Shown in pieces: positions 25,552 through 33,526 of a stretch of DNA of 64,000 nucleotides. The position numbers were made by a program, and so were the translations under genes. The stretch is from Hymenobacter frigidus. GTDB lineage: Bacteria > Bacteroidota > Bacteroidia > Cytophagales > Hymenobacteraceae. Every line of letters begins with the position of its first letter. Position 1 is the stretch's first letter. The notes beneath the pieces were generated by a model. That model saw only the letters and a list, made by a program, of their open reading frames with translations. It was not told the origin of the DNA and ran no database searches. Location of the stretch: contig NZ_BMGY01000012.1 in NCBI RefSeq assembly GCF_014640435.1, forward strand, positions 48,655-112,654. Direction: 5' to 3'.

Positions 25552-26246
25552 TTTTCCACAGAACCGGCAGTCGGGCTTCGAAAAGCAGAGACTCAACCAG
25601 CGCGAATTTTTACGGGGCCAGCATTGGGTCCGGAATTTTTCCCGCGAGGTTTTCCACAGTCTTACTTTTTAATTAAATTTTTTTCTAAAAAACCCTTCTT
25701 ATTCTCACTCATTAGGTCGGTTGATAAGTGGATAAGCGCAGGCGGTTATCCCCAGCGTGGATAACGTGGGGGTAATACAACTCTTTTCCACGCGATATAC
25801 ACCGGCTATGTGGAAAACAAGGCACTGTTTATCAAGTGCTTTATTTGTTTTTCAACATCTCCCCAGGGTTTCCACATTTTCAGTATCCCCCAAAAAATGG
25901 GGGTGTGGGAAGGGCTTCTGCGGTGGGGGAGTTATCCACGGTTATCCCCCACCGTTTTCCCCTGTGGAAAAGCCGGGATTGCCAAAAAAACTTCTACCCC
26001 ACTTATCCCCGCGCTGTTCCCCTGTTTCCCCCAGGTTATCCCCGATTTTACCCCCAGCCGATAATCAATGTGGAAAAGCCCGTGGAAAACCGGTGGATTA
26101 CCCCCGAAAACCGGCCCCAGTAACTGGAAAAAGCCTTAAGTTATCCACTAATGTGGAAAGCAGGGGCTGTCTTGGCCGTTTTCCAACAGCGAATACCGGT
26201 CGTAGCAATGTGAGCTGGAAAGCGGGTCGCGGCAGCTGTGGAAACG
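25552..26246. other. oriC: Candidate replication origin (DnaA-box-like cluster B)
   Basis: The largest non-coding region of the window (25508-26426, 919 bp). About 18 DnaA-like 9-mers lie in 700 bp on both strands: TTTTCCACA at 25552 and 25650; AGTGGATAA 25727; TTATCCCCA 25746; CGTGGATAA 25756; TTTTCCACG 25784; TGTGGAAAA 25809, 25963 and 26069; GTTTCCACA 25868; TTATCCACG 25932; TTATCCCCC 25942; TTATCCCCG 26003 and 26036; CGTGGAAAA 26081; TTATCCACT 26141; TGTGGAAAG 26152; TGTGGAAAC 26238. An AT-rich stretch adjoins the second box. Together with cluster A this could be a bipartite origin. mnmG (gidA), a classic origin neighbour, is 3 kb away and parS is 23 kb away. No box here is a perfect TTATCCACA, which is the main weakness. 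Confidence 0.7.
25661..25693. other. AT-rich stretch, possible DNA unwinding element
   Basis: CTTACTTTTTAATTAAATTT followed by TTTTCTAAAAAA, almost pure A/T in a GC-rich chromosome, directly beside a TTTTCCACA box at 25650-25658. Confidence 0.6.
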
Positions 26247-26293
26247 CTACAGCTACATCCGTCGCGAATTGATGTGCGAAAATCAGACTGGCG

Positions 26294-26334
26294 CAGAGCC
26301 GTAGGGCGAAGCACCGCTTCGCCCTACGGCTCTG
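26294..26334. repeat. Perfect 19-bp-stem hairpin
   Basis: CAGAGCCGTAGGGCGAAGC, loop ACC, then its exact reverse complement. It lies at the right edge of the candidate origin, 92 bp past the stop of the Ig-like lipoprotein gene. It lacks a T-tract, so it looks more like a dispersed REP-type element than a terminator. Confidence 0.85.
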
Positions 26335-26426
26335 TCGGTGCTAAAAACTCTGTACGGCCCTGGAAACGGCGGGATTACCCGATAATTTACCCGCGTAGAA
26401 TCATACGTATGCTCAGGGCAGACTCT

Positions 26427-28061
26427 TTAAAATTTCAGCGGCTCCACAATGTCGAAGCCGGCCCGGATTTGCAGCGACTTAGGGTACAGAAACACCGGCT
26501 CGGGGGCCAGGAGCAGGTTGGGGTCGCCACCGCGCCAGCGGCCATCGCCGTCGCTATCAATGAGCACCCGCAAGCGGTAGGCACCGGGGGCCATGTCGGC
26601 GAACCGATAAGACCCTTTGGGGGAGGTCAGGCTGGATATAATCTGCAGCTTATCGTCGAGCAATTGCAGCTCGAAGCTCTTCTCCTTGGTGCTGATGGTG
26701 CCCGACAGGCTGGTGGAAACGTCCTGCTCGCTAATGCCGAGGCGCAGCGGGCGCAGGCGCAACGGCTGCGCCGTGATGGCCGTGATGGCCGTGCTATCGA
26801 GCAGCACATCGAGCCGGATTTTGGCTTTGGTAGTGAAGCGGACGGTAAGCTGGGTGCGGTCGGGGCTGAGGGTGCCATCGGCGGGCAGGCGTAGCGGGCG
26901 GCGGCGTACCGAGTCTTCTACCAGCGTGCCGAAGGGCCGGCCCGTGGCCACGCGCACCGGTACGGCAAAATTAAATTTCACCTGACCTTCGGGATACACC
27001 CTGGCTACTCCGCCTTCCACGGAATACAGGGGCGGGTTGACCACTTTACGAGCAGTAGCCGGGGGCACCGGAAATTTCACCTGCAACGTGTCGGCGGTGC
27101 GGTTGCCGGTGCTGTCGGCCGTGGTGAGGAGGTAGCGCCCATCGCCCACCACCGGCGTTTTGAACAGCACCACGGTGCGGCCCTGGTCGGCCAGCTGCAC
27201 GGCCTCGGCCACGGCGGTAGCCGCAGCGCCGGGTTCTAATGAGGCCAGCGTGGCCGAGCTCAGACCTTCGTTGTAGCTCAGGCGCAGCTGTGTGGGGCTG
27301 GGCTGCCGGGTGGTGAGCAGCGGCGGCCGGCGGTCGGGCTGGGTGAGCACGAGCGTGACGGGGGGGCCGGGGCCGCTGGCCACGGTAATGGGCGCGGGCA
27401 GGTAGGCTATTTTCTCGCCGTCGTCGTACTGGCCGTTGTTGTTTTTATCGGCGACGGCGTACAGTTTGTAGCGGCCGGCTTTGAGGAAATTCAGGCTGAA
27501 TTTTCCCTCCTTGCTGGTGAGCACGGTGTAGTACGGGCGGCCCCGGCGCACGCCGGCCGTGTCGGCCTCGCGGTAGAGGCCGATGCTGGCTTCGGCCACG
27601 GGCTTGGTCGTGAGCAGGCTGATAACGTTGCCGCTCACCCGGCCCGAGTCCAGCTCCGGGCCTGTGCTGAAGGTGAGGCTGGCGTTTTTGGCCGGCAGCG
27701 CCTCGGTGATGTCCACCACGCCCTCCCGGAAATTGAAGCTGTAGGTCGTGTTCTCGTCCAGGGGCTTGTCGAAGAGCAGGCTGATGGAGTTGCGGTCTTC
27801 GCGCAGCTTATAGGGGTTGTCGGCGGGCAGCTGAGGCGTGATGAGCAGGTTTTTGCTCAGCTCCTTGGTCACGACGGGCTCCGAAAAAATCAACCGCACA
27901 AACTGCTGCTTCACGTTGCGGGCCGCGCTGTCGGGCGAGCTGCTGATGCGGCGCGGGGGCGTACGGTCGCGCGGGCCCCCCAGGGGCGGGGCCACGGCGG
28001 CGCAGCTTTCAAGCAAGGCAACCAGCGCCAGCAAAGCCAGCAGTTCAGCGCGAACGGACAT
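26427..28061 (-). CDS. Ig-like domain-containing lipoprotein
   Basis: A 544-aa protein from ATG 28061 with a type II signal (LLALLALVALLESC), so it is probably an outer-membrane lipoprotein. Residues about 20-130 form a bacterial Ig-like (SbsA/Big_5) domain: GGPRDRTPPRRISSSPDS, FSEPV, NLLITPQLP, LDENTTYSFNF. A carboxypeptidase-regulatory-like beta domain follows (KEGKFSLNFLKAGRYKLYAVADKNNNGQYDDGEKIAYLP), and a second one ends the protein (LRVLIDSDGDGRWRGGDPNLLLAPEPVFLYP). The substrate is unknown. It overlaps the upstream small gene by 17 bp and is last in a leftward operon. Confidence 0.85.
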   Translation of the reverse strand: MSVRAELLALLALVALLESCAAVAPPLGGPRDRTPPRRISSSPDSAARNVKQQFVRLIFSEPVVTKELSKNLLITPQLPADNPYKLREDRNSISLLFDKPLDENTTYSFNFREGVVDITEALPAKNASLTFSTGPELDSGRVSGNVISLLTTKPVAEASIGLYREADTAGVRRGRPYYTVLTSKEGKFSLNFLKAGRYKLYAVADKNNNGQYDDGEKIAYLPAPITVASGPGPPVTLVLTQPDRRPPLLTTRQPSPTQLRLSYNEGLSSATLASLEPGAAATAVAEAVQLADQGRTVVLFKTPVVGDGRYLLTTADSTGNRTADTLQVKFPVPPATARKVVNPPLYSVEGGVARVYPEGQVKFNFAVPVRVATGRPFGTLVEDSVRRRPLRLPADGTLSPDRTQLTVRFTTKAKIRLDVLLDSTAITAITAQPLRLRPLRLGISEQDVSTSLSGTISTKEKSFELQLLDDKLQIISSLTSPKGSYRFADMAPGAYRLRVLIDSDGDGRWRGGDPNLLLAPEPVFLYPKSLQIRAGFDIVEPLKF

Positions 28062-28311
28062 TATACAACAGCAACGTGGTGAGCGTAATAACAACAATGG
28101 CCGCCCCGATGCGCAGCCCCGTGCGGCGCGTCACGGCATCGGGCGGCTCCGGGGAGGCAACGACCACCACCTGCCGGGCGGTATCGGTCACAAAGGTCGG
28201 CGGCGAATTTTTGATGGAATCGGGCCGGGGCGCGGGCACGGTTTGCGCGTGCGCGGCGGCCGTGAGCAGGCCCGCCGCCAGCCCCAGCCGCCAGCCTGTG
28301 CCCCGCCACAT
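28045..28311 (-). CDS. Small hypothetical membrane protein
   Basis: 88 aa with an N-terminal signal (LGLAAGLLTAAAHAQ), a short periplasmic stretch and one C-terminal membrane segment (IGAAIVVITLTTLLLYNVRSR). Its ATG overlaps the stop of the upstream methyltransferase (TGATG), and its 3' end overlaps the lipoprotein gene by 17 bp, so translation is probably coupled. No family is recognised. Confidence 0.7.
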   Translation of the reverse strand: MWRGTGWRLGLAAGLLTAAAHAQTVPAPRPDSIKNSPPTFVTDTARQVVVVASPEPPDAVTRRTGLRIGAAIVVITLTTLLLYNVRSR

Positions 28312-29216
28312 CAGGCCGCCGGGGTGCGCCGCCCCACCACGTACAGCAGGCTCGAGTACTGGCCTTCGTGCTGCTCGGCATACTGGTTCGACTTGTAGCC
28401 GGCCTTCAGCACCGTGAGCAGGCCGCCGGCGCGCTCGGCCTTGTGCTTCTCGCTGAGCATGCTCACGTAGTAGGCATCGAGGGGCATGGGCAGCGTCTGG
28501 CGGATGGTCAGCTTATGCTTTTTGAGCAGCTGGGCCATGGTTTTGGGGGCGAAGTGATACAGGTGCCGGGGCACGTCGTAGGCAGCCCACACTTCGCGGT
28601 AGTGTTGGGCATCGAGGCTTTCCACGTTGGGCACGGCAATGAGCAGTACGCCATCGGGCTTGAGCAGCGCCGTGAGCTGGGCCAGGGTTTCGTTGAGCAG
28701 ATGCACGTGTTCCAGCACGTGCCAGAGCGTAATTGCATCGAACGTGCCGGGTTGAAACGAGGTCAGGCTCTCCTGCCCAACAAGCTGGCCGAGGCGCTCA
28801 CTGGCTTCGTCGCGGGCGCGGGCGTTGGGCTCGAGGCCCGAAACCTGCCAGCCCGCCGATTTGGCCGCCTTCAAAAAATGGCCCGTGCCGCAGCCGTAGT
28901 CCAGCAGTTTGCCCCGGCGCGGCGCCAGCTTATTCAGCAGGTTCACCTTGCGCCGCATGGTGAAAAACCGGGCCACTTTATACGCTTGGTTCACCAGCCC
29001 AACTGCCGCGCTGTTGTGCGATACGTAGGCATCGGATTCATAGTATTTGCCGATTTCGGTCGCGTTGGGCCGGGGGTTGGTAAACTGCAAGCCGCAGCCC
29101 GCGCACTGCACAATGGCGAAGCTTTCGTGGCTCACCGTATTATCCCGGACGATGAGCTTATTCTTAAACTCCGTTTTGCTGCAAATTGGGCAGCTTTCCA
29201 ATCTCTCGTAAATCAC
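28311..29216 (-). CDS. Class I SAM-dependent methyltransferase
   Basis: About 301 aa from GTG 29216 (VIYERLESCPICSK). An N-terminal zinc-ribbon-like region (CPIC...CAGC) is followed by the Rossmann methyltransferase core with motif I LLDYGCGTGHFLKAA and the post-core FDAITLWHVLEHV. This domain order is typical of Bacteroidota methyltransferases encoded beside mnmG; the substrate is unknown. The frame extends to another GTG at 29258, but those 14 codons are made by a dispersed repeat (R5), so I prefer the internal start. Confidence 0.85.
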   Translation of the reverse strand: MIYERLESCPICSKTEFKNKLIVRDNTVSHESFAIVQCAGCGLQFTNPRPNATEIGKYYESDAYVSHNSAAVGLVNQAYKVARFFTMRRKVNLLNKLAPRRGKLLDYGCGTGHFLKAAKSAGWQVSGLEPNARARDEASERLGQLVGQESLTSFQPGTFDAITLWHVLEHVHLLNETLAQLTALLKPDGVLLIAVPNVESLDAQHYREVWAAYDVPRHLYHFAPKTMAQLLKKHKLTIRQTLPMPLDAYYVSMLSEKHKAERAGGLLTVLKAGYKSNQYAEQHEGQYSSLLYVVGRRTPAA

Positions 29217-29430
29217 TGATTGTCGCTGATTAACCGTGATTTCGCTGATTTTTTCCACACAAAATCCGTCGTTTTAAGGGGTAGACTATCGGGCAAAGTT
29301 GGCGAATTCATCTTCAAAATAGCCACCGGCTGGTTCCGCCCCACTCGCGGTAAGCAGAACATAAATCAGCGAAATCACGGTTAATCAGCGCTAATCAGTG
29401 ATTAAACCACCATTAATTAGTGCCAATCAG
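29212..29430. repeat. Repeat R5 (AATCAGCGAAATCACGG), two copies
   Basis: AATCAGCGAAATCACGGTTA is found (in reverse) at about 29220-29250 and again at about 29365-29400, with further AATCAG words up to the mnmG stop. One arm runs into the 5' end of the methyltransferase frame. Confidence 0.75.
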
Positions 29431-31295
29431 CGATTCAGGTACACCATCAGCACCGACACGTCGGCCGGGGAAATGCCACTGATGCGCGAGGCCTGCCCAA
29501 TGGTTTCGGGCTGAATCTTGAGCAGCTTTTCGCGGGCTTCGTGGCTGAGGGCGGGCATGGCGCGATAGTCGAGCCGGCCCTGAATCACGAAGTTCTCGAG
29601 CTCCTGCTGGCGGGCGGCCTGCTGGTTTTCCTTCTGCAAATACGTCTCGTATTTGATATTGATGATGGCCTGCTCCAGCGCCTCGGCATCGTAAGTAGCC
29701 AGCGCATCGTCCAGCGCGGGCAAAGCGCGGCGTAGGTCGGCCAGCTCCACGTTGGGCCGGCGCAGCAGGTTCACGGCGCGGGTTTTCTCGTGGATTTCGG
29801 CCGAGCCCAGCTCCGTCAGCAGTGGGTTTATTTCAGCTATTTCGATGGCGAATTTCTGGAGCAGCGCGGCCACTTCGGCGGTCTGGGCTTCCTTCATCCG
29901 CACCCGCGCCAGCCGCTCATCCGAGGCCAGGCCCAGCTCGTGGCCCAGCGGCGTGAGGCGCAAATCGGCGTTGTCCTGGCGCAGCAAAATGCGGTGTTCG
30001 GCTCGGCTCGTGAACATGCGGTAAGGCTCGTCGGTGCCCTTGTTCACCAGGTCATCAATCAGCACGCCGATGTAGGCCTCGCTCCTTTTGAGCACGAACG
30101 GCTGCTTGCCGTGCACCTTGTTGTGGGCGTTGATGCCGGCCATCAAACCCTGGCAGGCCGCTTCTTCATAACCCGTGGTGCCGTTGATTTGGCCCGCGAA
30201 ATACAAGCCCGCAATCAGCTTGGTTTCGAGGGTCAGGCTAAGCTGGGTCGGCGGAAAAAAGTCGTACTCGATGGCGTAGCCGGGCCGGAACATCTTGGCC
30301 TTCTCGAAGCCCGCGATTTCGCGCAGGGCGCGGTATTGCACATCCTCCGGCAAACTGCTTGAGAAGCCATTCACGTAGCATTCCACCGTGCTCCAGCCTT
30401 CGGGCTCCACAAAAATCTGGTGCCGGTCCTTATCGGCAAAGCGGTTGATTTTGTCCTCCACACTAGGGCAGTAGCGCGGCCCCAGGCCCTTGATGCGGCC
30501 CTGGAACATGGGCGATTTCTCGAAGCCCTCGCGCAGGATGTCGTGTACCCGCTCGTTGGTGTAGGTGATGTAGCAAGGCCGCTGCTGCGTCAGGCGTGGT
30601 GTGTCGAGGTAGGAGAACTTGCTGGGCGCTTCATCGCCGCCCTGCGCTTCCATTTTAGAATAGTCGAGGCTGCGGCCGTCCACGCGGGGCGGGGTGCCGG
30701 TTTTCATGCGGCCGGCTTCAAAACCCAACTCCACCAGCTGCTCCGTAATGCCCCGGCTGCCCTTCTCGGCCGCCCGGCCGCCCCCAAAATTTTTCTCGCC
30801 GATGTGGATGAGGCCGTTCAGAAAGGTGCCATTGGTAAGTACCACCGACTTGCCCCGAAACTCGATGCCGAGGGCCGTGGTCACGCCTACTACGGTGTCG
30901 TTTTCCACCACCACGCCGGTCACGGCTTCCTGCCAGAAGTCCACGTTGGCGATGCCCTCCAGCGTCAGGCGCCAGGCTTCGGCGAAGCGCATGCGGTCGC
31001 TTTGGGCGCGGGGGCTCCACATGGCGGGGCCTTTCGAGCGGTTCAGCATCCGAAACTGAATCATGGTTTGGTCGGTGATGATGCCCGACTGGCCGCCCAG
31101 CGCGTCGATTTCGCGCACAATCTGGCCCTTGGCCACGCCGCCCATGGCCGGGTTGCACGACATCTGCGCGATGGTGTTCATGTTCATCGTCACCAGCAGC
31201 ACTTTCGAGCCGAGGTTGGCGGCGGCGGCAGCGGCCTCGCAGCCGGCGTGGCCCGCGCCCACTACAATGACGTCGTATTCGGAGGTTTGAAACAT
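29427..31295 (-). CDS. mnmG: tRNA uridine-5-carboxymethylaminomethyl modification enzyme MnmG
   Basis: FAD-dependent subunit (formerly GidA) that with MnmE installs cmnm5 on U34 of some tRNAs. From ATG 31295 (MFQTSEYDVIVVGAGHAGCEAAAAAANLG) it is 622 aa, the usual length. The dinucleotide motif is GAGHAGCE at 13-20, CNPAMGGVAKGQIVREIDALGG follows, and GTPPRVDGRSLDYS and NGTTGYEEAACQGLMAGINAH are also intact. The extra N-terminal frame to 31421 is not MnmG-like. The gene often lies next to oriC, as it may here. Confidence 0.96.
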   Translation of the reverse strand: MFQTSEYDVIVVGAGHAGCEAAAAAANLGSKVLLVTMNMNTIAQMSCNPAMGGVAKGQIVREIDALGGQSGIITDQTMIQFRMLNRSKGPAMWSPRAQSDRMRFAEAWRLTLEGIANVDFWQEAVTGVVVENDTVVGVTTALGIEFRGKSVVLTNGTFLNGLIHIGEKNFGGGRAAEKGSRGITEQLVELGFEAGRMKTGTPPRVDGRSLDYSKMEAQGGDEAPSKFSYLDTPRLTQQRPCYITYTNERVHDILREGFEKSPMFQGRIKGLGPRYCPSVEDKINRFADKDRHQIFVEPEGWSTVECYVNGFSSSLPEDVQYRALREIAGFEKAKMFRPGYAIEYDFFPPTQLSLTLETKLIAGLYFAGQINGTTGYEEAACQGLMAGINAHNKVHGKQPFVLKRSEAYIGVLIDDLVNKGTDEPYRMFTSRAEHRILLRQDNADLRLTPLGHELGLASDERLARVRMKEAQTAEVAALLQKFAIEIAEINPLLTELGSAEIHEKTRAVNLLRRPNVELADLRRALPALDDALATYDAEALEQAIINIKYETYLQKENQQAARQQELENFVIQGRLDYRAMPALSHEAREKLLKIQPETIGQASRISGISPADVSVLMVYLNR

Positions 31296-31484
31296 AATCA
31301 GCAGAGAACCCGCCAAAGCAGATTCAGAATAAAGCACCGCGATAAAAGACGGTAGGTAAGATTGTGCAACGCCAAAGTGCCCGCCCGGCGTTCCGGCGTT
31401 GATAACTACAAAATTACGCAATCAAAAACCCGCCGCCAGTTTCATGTGAAACGAGTTGCGGGTTTCAGATTTTGGGGTAGCTAC

Positions 31485-31570
31485 GTAGGGTGCGGAGCTT
31501 GCCCCCGCCCGCCGTTGAATAATTCAAGAATGGACCGTGCAACCACGGGCGGGAGCAAGCCCCGCACCCC
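31485..31570. repeat. Repeat R6 (TAGGGTGCGGAGCTTGC), inverted pair
   Basis: GTAGGGTGCGGAGCTTGCCC and, after about 45 bp, GGGAGCAAGCCCCGCACCCC. An imperfect long hairpin between mnmG and the transferase gene. Confidence 0.75.
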
Positions 31571-31574
31571 ACAC

Positions 31575-32300
31575 CTATCCAGCAGAACCTTGTAGATTTT
31601 CCGGCAGCCAATCGGCAAATAGCTCGGCTGACTGGGCCGCCACGGCCGCGAGTGAAAAGGGTTGCCACTGGCCCCGTACGCAATCGAACACTTCGGTGGC
31701 GGCGGCACAGGCAAACAGCTTGTAGTCGAACTTGGAGTAATCGTGCACCACGTAGCCGGGGTAATAATAATCGAACTGCAGGCGGCGGGCGTAGTCGGTT
31801 TTCAACAGCAGCAGGTACTTGCCGAGGCTGTATTTCCGATAGTTGGGGTCGTAGAAGTTAAGAATTCCCGCCAGGGTGCGGTCGCCGCGGTCAAAGATGC
31901 CGGCGGCTATCAGTTGGTTGCCGTCGCGCAGCTCGATGATGTAGGTGTTGAACACGTTGTGGGCCGCGCCGCCCAGCAACACGTCGTCCACGGTGGGGGC
32001 GGCATCGAAGGTGATGGACTCGCGGTAACGGGCGTACAGCTCTTCGTACTCGGCCGTGAGGCGAAACGGCCGCACGGTAGCCGCAAACCGGGCGTTGCGG
32101 CGCAGTAGCCGGCTCTGCTCGGGCCCCCACTGCACGCGGGCCAGGTCCAGGCGCAGCCAGTGCGCGGTGTAGAGACGGCCATCAAAGGGCACGAACTGGC
32201 AGGTGAACAGGTCCTGCTGCATGCGGTAGTAGCCCTGCGCCAGGTAATAATCCAGGGCATTGCCCCGAATTACGGGTAGCGCAGCAGATGAAGCAGCCAT
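31575..32300 (-). CDS. Putative aminoacyl-tRNA-protein transferase (Ate/Bpt-like)
   Basis: A 241-aa GNAT-fold protein resembling the C-terminal half of arginyl/leucyl-tRNA-protein transferases: YYRMQQDLFTCQFVPFDGRLYTAHWLRLDL, AAGIFDRGDRTLAGILNFYDPNYRKYSLGKYLLLLKTDYARRLQFDYYYPGYVVHDYSKFDYKL. Such enzymes add an amino acid to protein N-termini and mark them for ClpS/ClpAP-type degradation. It is shorter than E. coli-type or yeast enzymes and its N-terminal CxxC part is not obvious, so activity is uncertain. It is in line with ybeY and mnmG. Confidence 0.65.
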   Translation of the reverse strand: MAASSAALPVIRGNALDYYLAQGYYRMQQDLFTCQFVPFDGRLYTAHWLRLDLARVQWGPEQSRLLRRNARFAATVRPFRLTAEYEELYARYRESITFDAAPTVDDVLLGGAAHNVFNTYIIELRDGNQLIAAGIFDRGDRTLAGILNFYDPNYRKYSLGKYLLLLKTDYARRLQFDYYYPGYVVHDYSKFDYKLFACAAATEVFDCVRGQWQPFSLAAVAAQSAELFADWLPENLQGSAG

Positions 32301-32412
32301 AAAATTTAGGGGGAGGCAATGGCGGCGCGGCTACCGCAGCCCGCATGGTTCATACACGCCAACGCCCGCAGGAAACGGGCATCGGTTGGGATTCGGCAAG
32401 AAGCAGTAAGCC

Positions 32413-32910
32413 TCAGAAGGTCCGCAGGGCCAGGCAATAGTCCTCGCGGGCCCGCATGGCGGTTTGGCTCAGCAAGTCCTTGTCCAGATAGCCGAGCAGG
32501 TGCAGCACGCCGTGAATCATGACGCGGTGCAGCTCATCACGAAAGCTGATGCCCAGGTCGTTGGCATTATCACGCACCCGGTCTACGCTGATGAATACGT
32601 CGCCTTCAATAATGTCGGCATCGTCCGAATTATCGAACGTGATGACATCGGTGAGGGTATCGTGGTTGAGGTATTCAATGTTCATCTGGTGCAGGTAGTC
32701 ATCCGAGCAGAAGATGTAGGTGAGCTGCGTGATGCGGTGCTCGTGCACCTGCGCTACGCGCTCAATCCAACCCAGAATGCCTTCGGCCTCGGACAGCTCA
32801 AAATCAGGCACATCTTCTACCATGAACTCGATGCCGGGAGCTTCGTGGTGCAGCTCGCCGGGAGGAAAGTTTTCGTGGTGGGGCGGGCCCGCCGGCGGGG
32901 TGTTCATCAT
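32413..32910 (-). CDS. ybeY: Endoribonuclease YbeY (rRNA maturation)
   Basis: Zinc-dependent endonuclease for 16S rRNA 3' processing and ribosome quality control. It is 165 aa (ATG 32910; a second ATG directly follows). The metal site is HRVMIHGVLHLLGYLDK: two His ligands in HGVLH are kept, while the third position, normally His in GYDH, reads as Asp/Lys. The substrate region TDVITFDNSD is intact. An N-terminal extension of about 25 residues is rich in His and Pro. The gene begins 5 bp after the RsbW-like gene. Confidence 0.92.
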   Translation of the reverse strand: MMNTPPAGPPHHENFPPGELHHEAPGIEFMVEDVPDFELSEAEGILGWIERVAQVHEHRITQLTYIFCSDDYLHQMNIEYLNHDTLTDVITFDNSDDADIIEGDVFISVDRVRDNANDLGISFRDELHRVMIHGVLHLLGYLDKDLLSQTAMRAREDYCLALRTF

Positions 32911-32915
32911 GGCAA

Positions 32916-33362
32916 TTAGGCGGCGATATAGTCGGCCGCAGAGGTTTCGTCGGCGGGAGTAGCCGTGAGCTGGAACGTAAGCTGCACGCGGCGGCCTTCC
33001 TTGCTGAACTCTACCTCATCGGCCAAGTGGCGAATGAGGAAAATGCCGCGGCCTCCGGGGTTCTCCAGGTTTTCGGGCGCGGTGGGGTCGTCCAAATTGT
33101 CATAATTAAAGCCCGCGCCTTCGTCCTCAATCTCAAATTTGAGCTGCTGGGGCTCCACGTAAAGCGAGAGGTAGACGTTCTTGTCTTTGTCGAATTTGTT
33201 GCCGTGACGGATGGCGTTGTTCACCGCTTCGGTTACGGCTACCATGATATTGCCGTAGATATCGTCCTCAATTTGAAAGGTATCCTTGGAGTTGTCGATG
33301 AAACTTTCGACCACGCGGATATTCTCAACGAGCGACGGAATCTGAATTTTTACCTGCTTCAT
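32916..33362 (-). CDS. RsbW-like anti-sigma/serine kinase ATP-binding protein
   Basis: 148 aa with a HATPase_c_2 fold: NIMVAVTEAVNNAIRHGNK (N box), IEDEGAGFNYDNLDDP (G1), GGRGIFLIRHLADEVEF (G2). The family contains RsbW/SpoIIAB-type anti-sigma factors and partner-switching kinases. No anti-anti-sigma (STAS) or sigma gene is adjacent. In Bacteroidota this gene is regularly found beside ybeY and mnmG, so its partner may be encoded elsewhere. Confidence 0.88.
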   Translation of the reverse strand: MKQVKIQIPSLVENIRVVESFIDNSKDTFQIEDDIYGNIMVAVTEAVNNAIRHGNKFDKDKNVYLSLYVEPQQLKFEIEDEGAGFNYDNLDDPTAPENLENPGGRGIFLIRHLADEVEFSKEGRRVQLTFQLTATPADETSAADYIAA

Positions 33363-33403
33363 AAGGCGGTTTAATAGAACGAACGGCGGCGGGTTTGGGG
33401 CGG

Positions 33404-33411
33404 CAAAAATA
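33404..33411 (-). promoter_or_regulatory. -7 box upstream of the RsbW-ybeY-mnmG run
   Basis: TATTTTTG on the minus strand (perfect TAnnTTTG), 41 bp before the ATG at 33362. Confidence 0.5.
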
Positions 33412-33526
33412 GTCTTTTAACGGCAAAGTGCCACTACAGCTTCTGCTACCCTCGGCCGCGCAACTCCAACAGAACACTAATTAGTTAACGAAACTACGGC
33501 CGGTTTAGATGAATTAAGAGCCACAG

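Noticed and set aside
25757..26272. 171-codon plus-strand frame in the candidate origin
   Set aside because: Its translation is low-complexity Pro/Cys/Trp-rich sequence made by repeated TTATCCCC and TGGAAAA words. It shows no protein family features.
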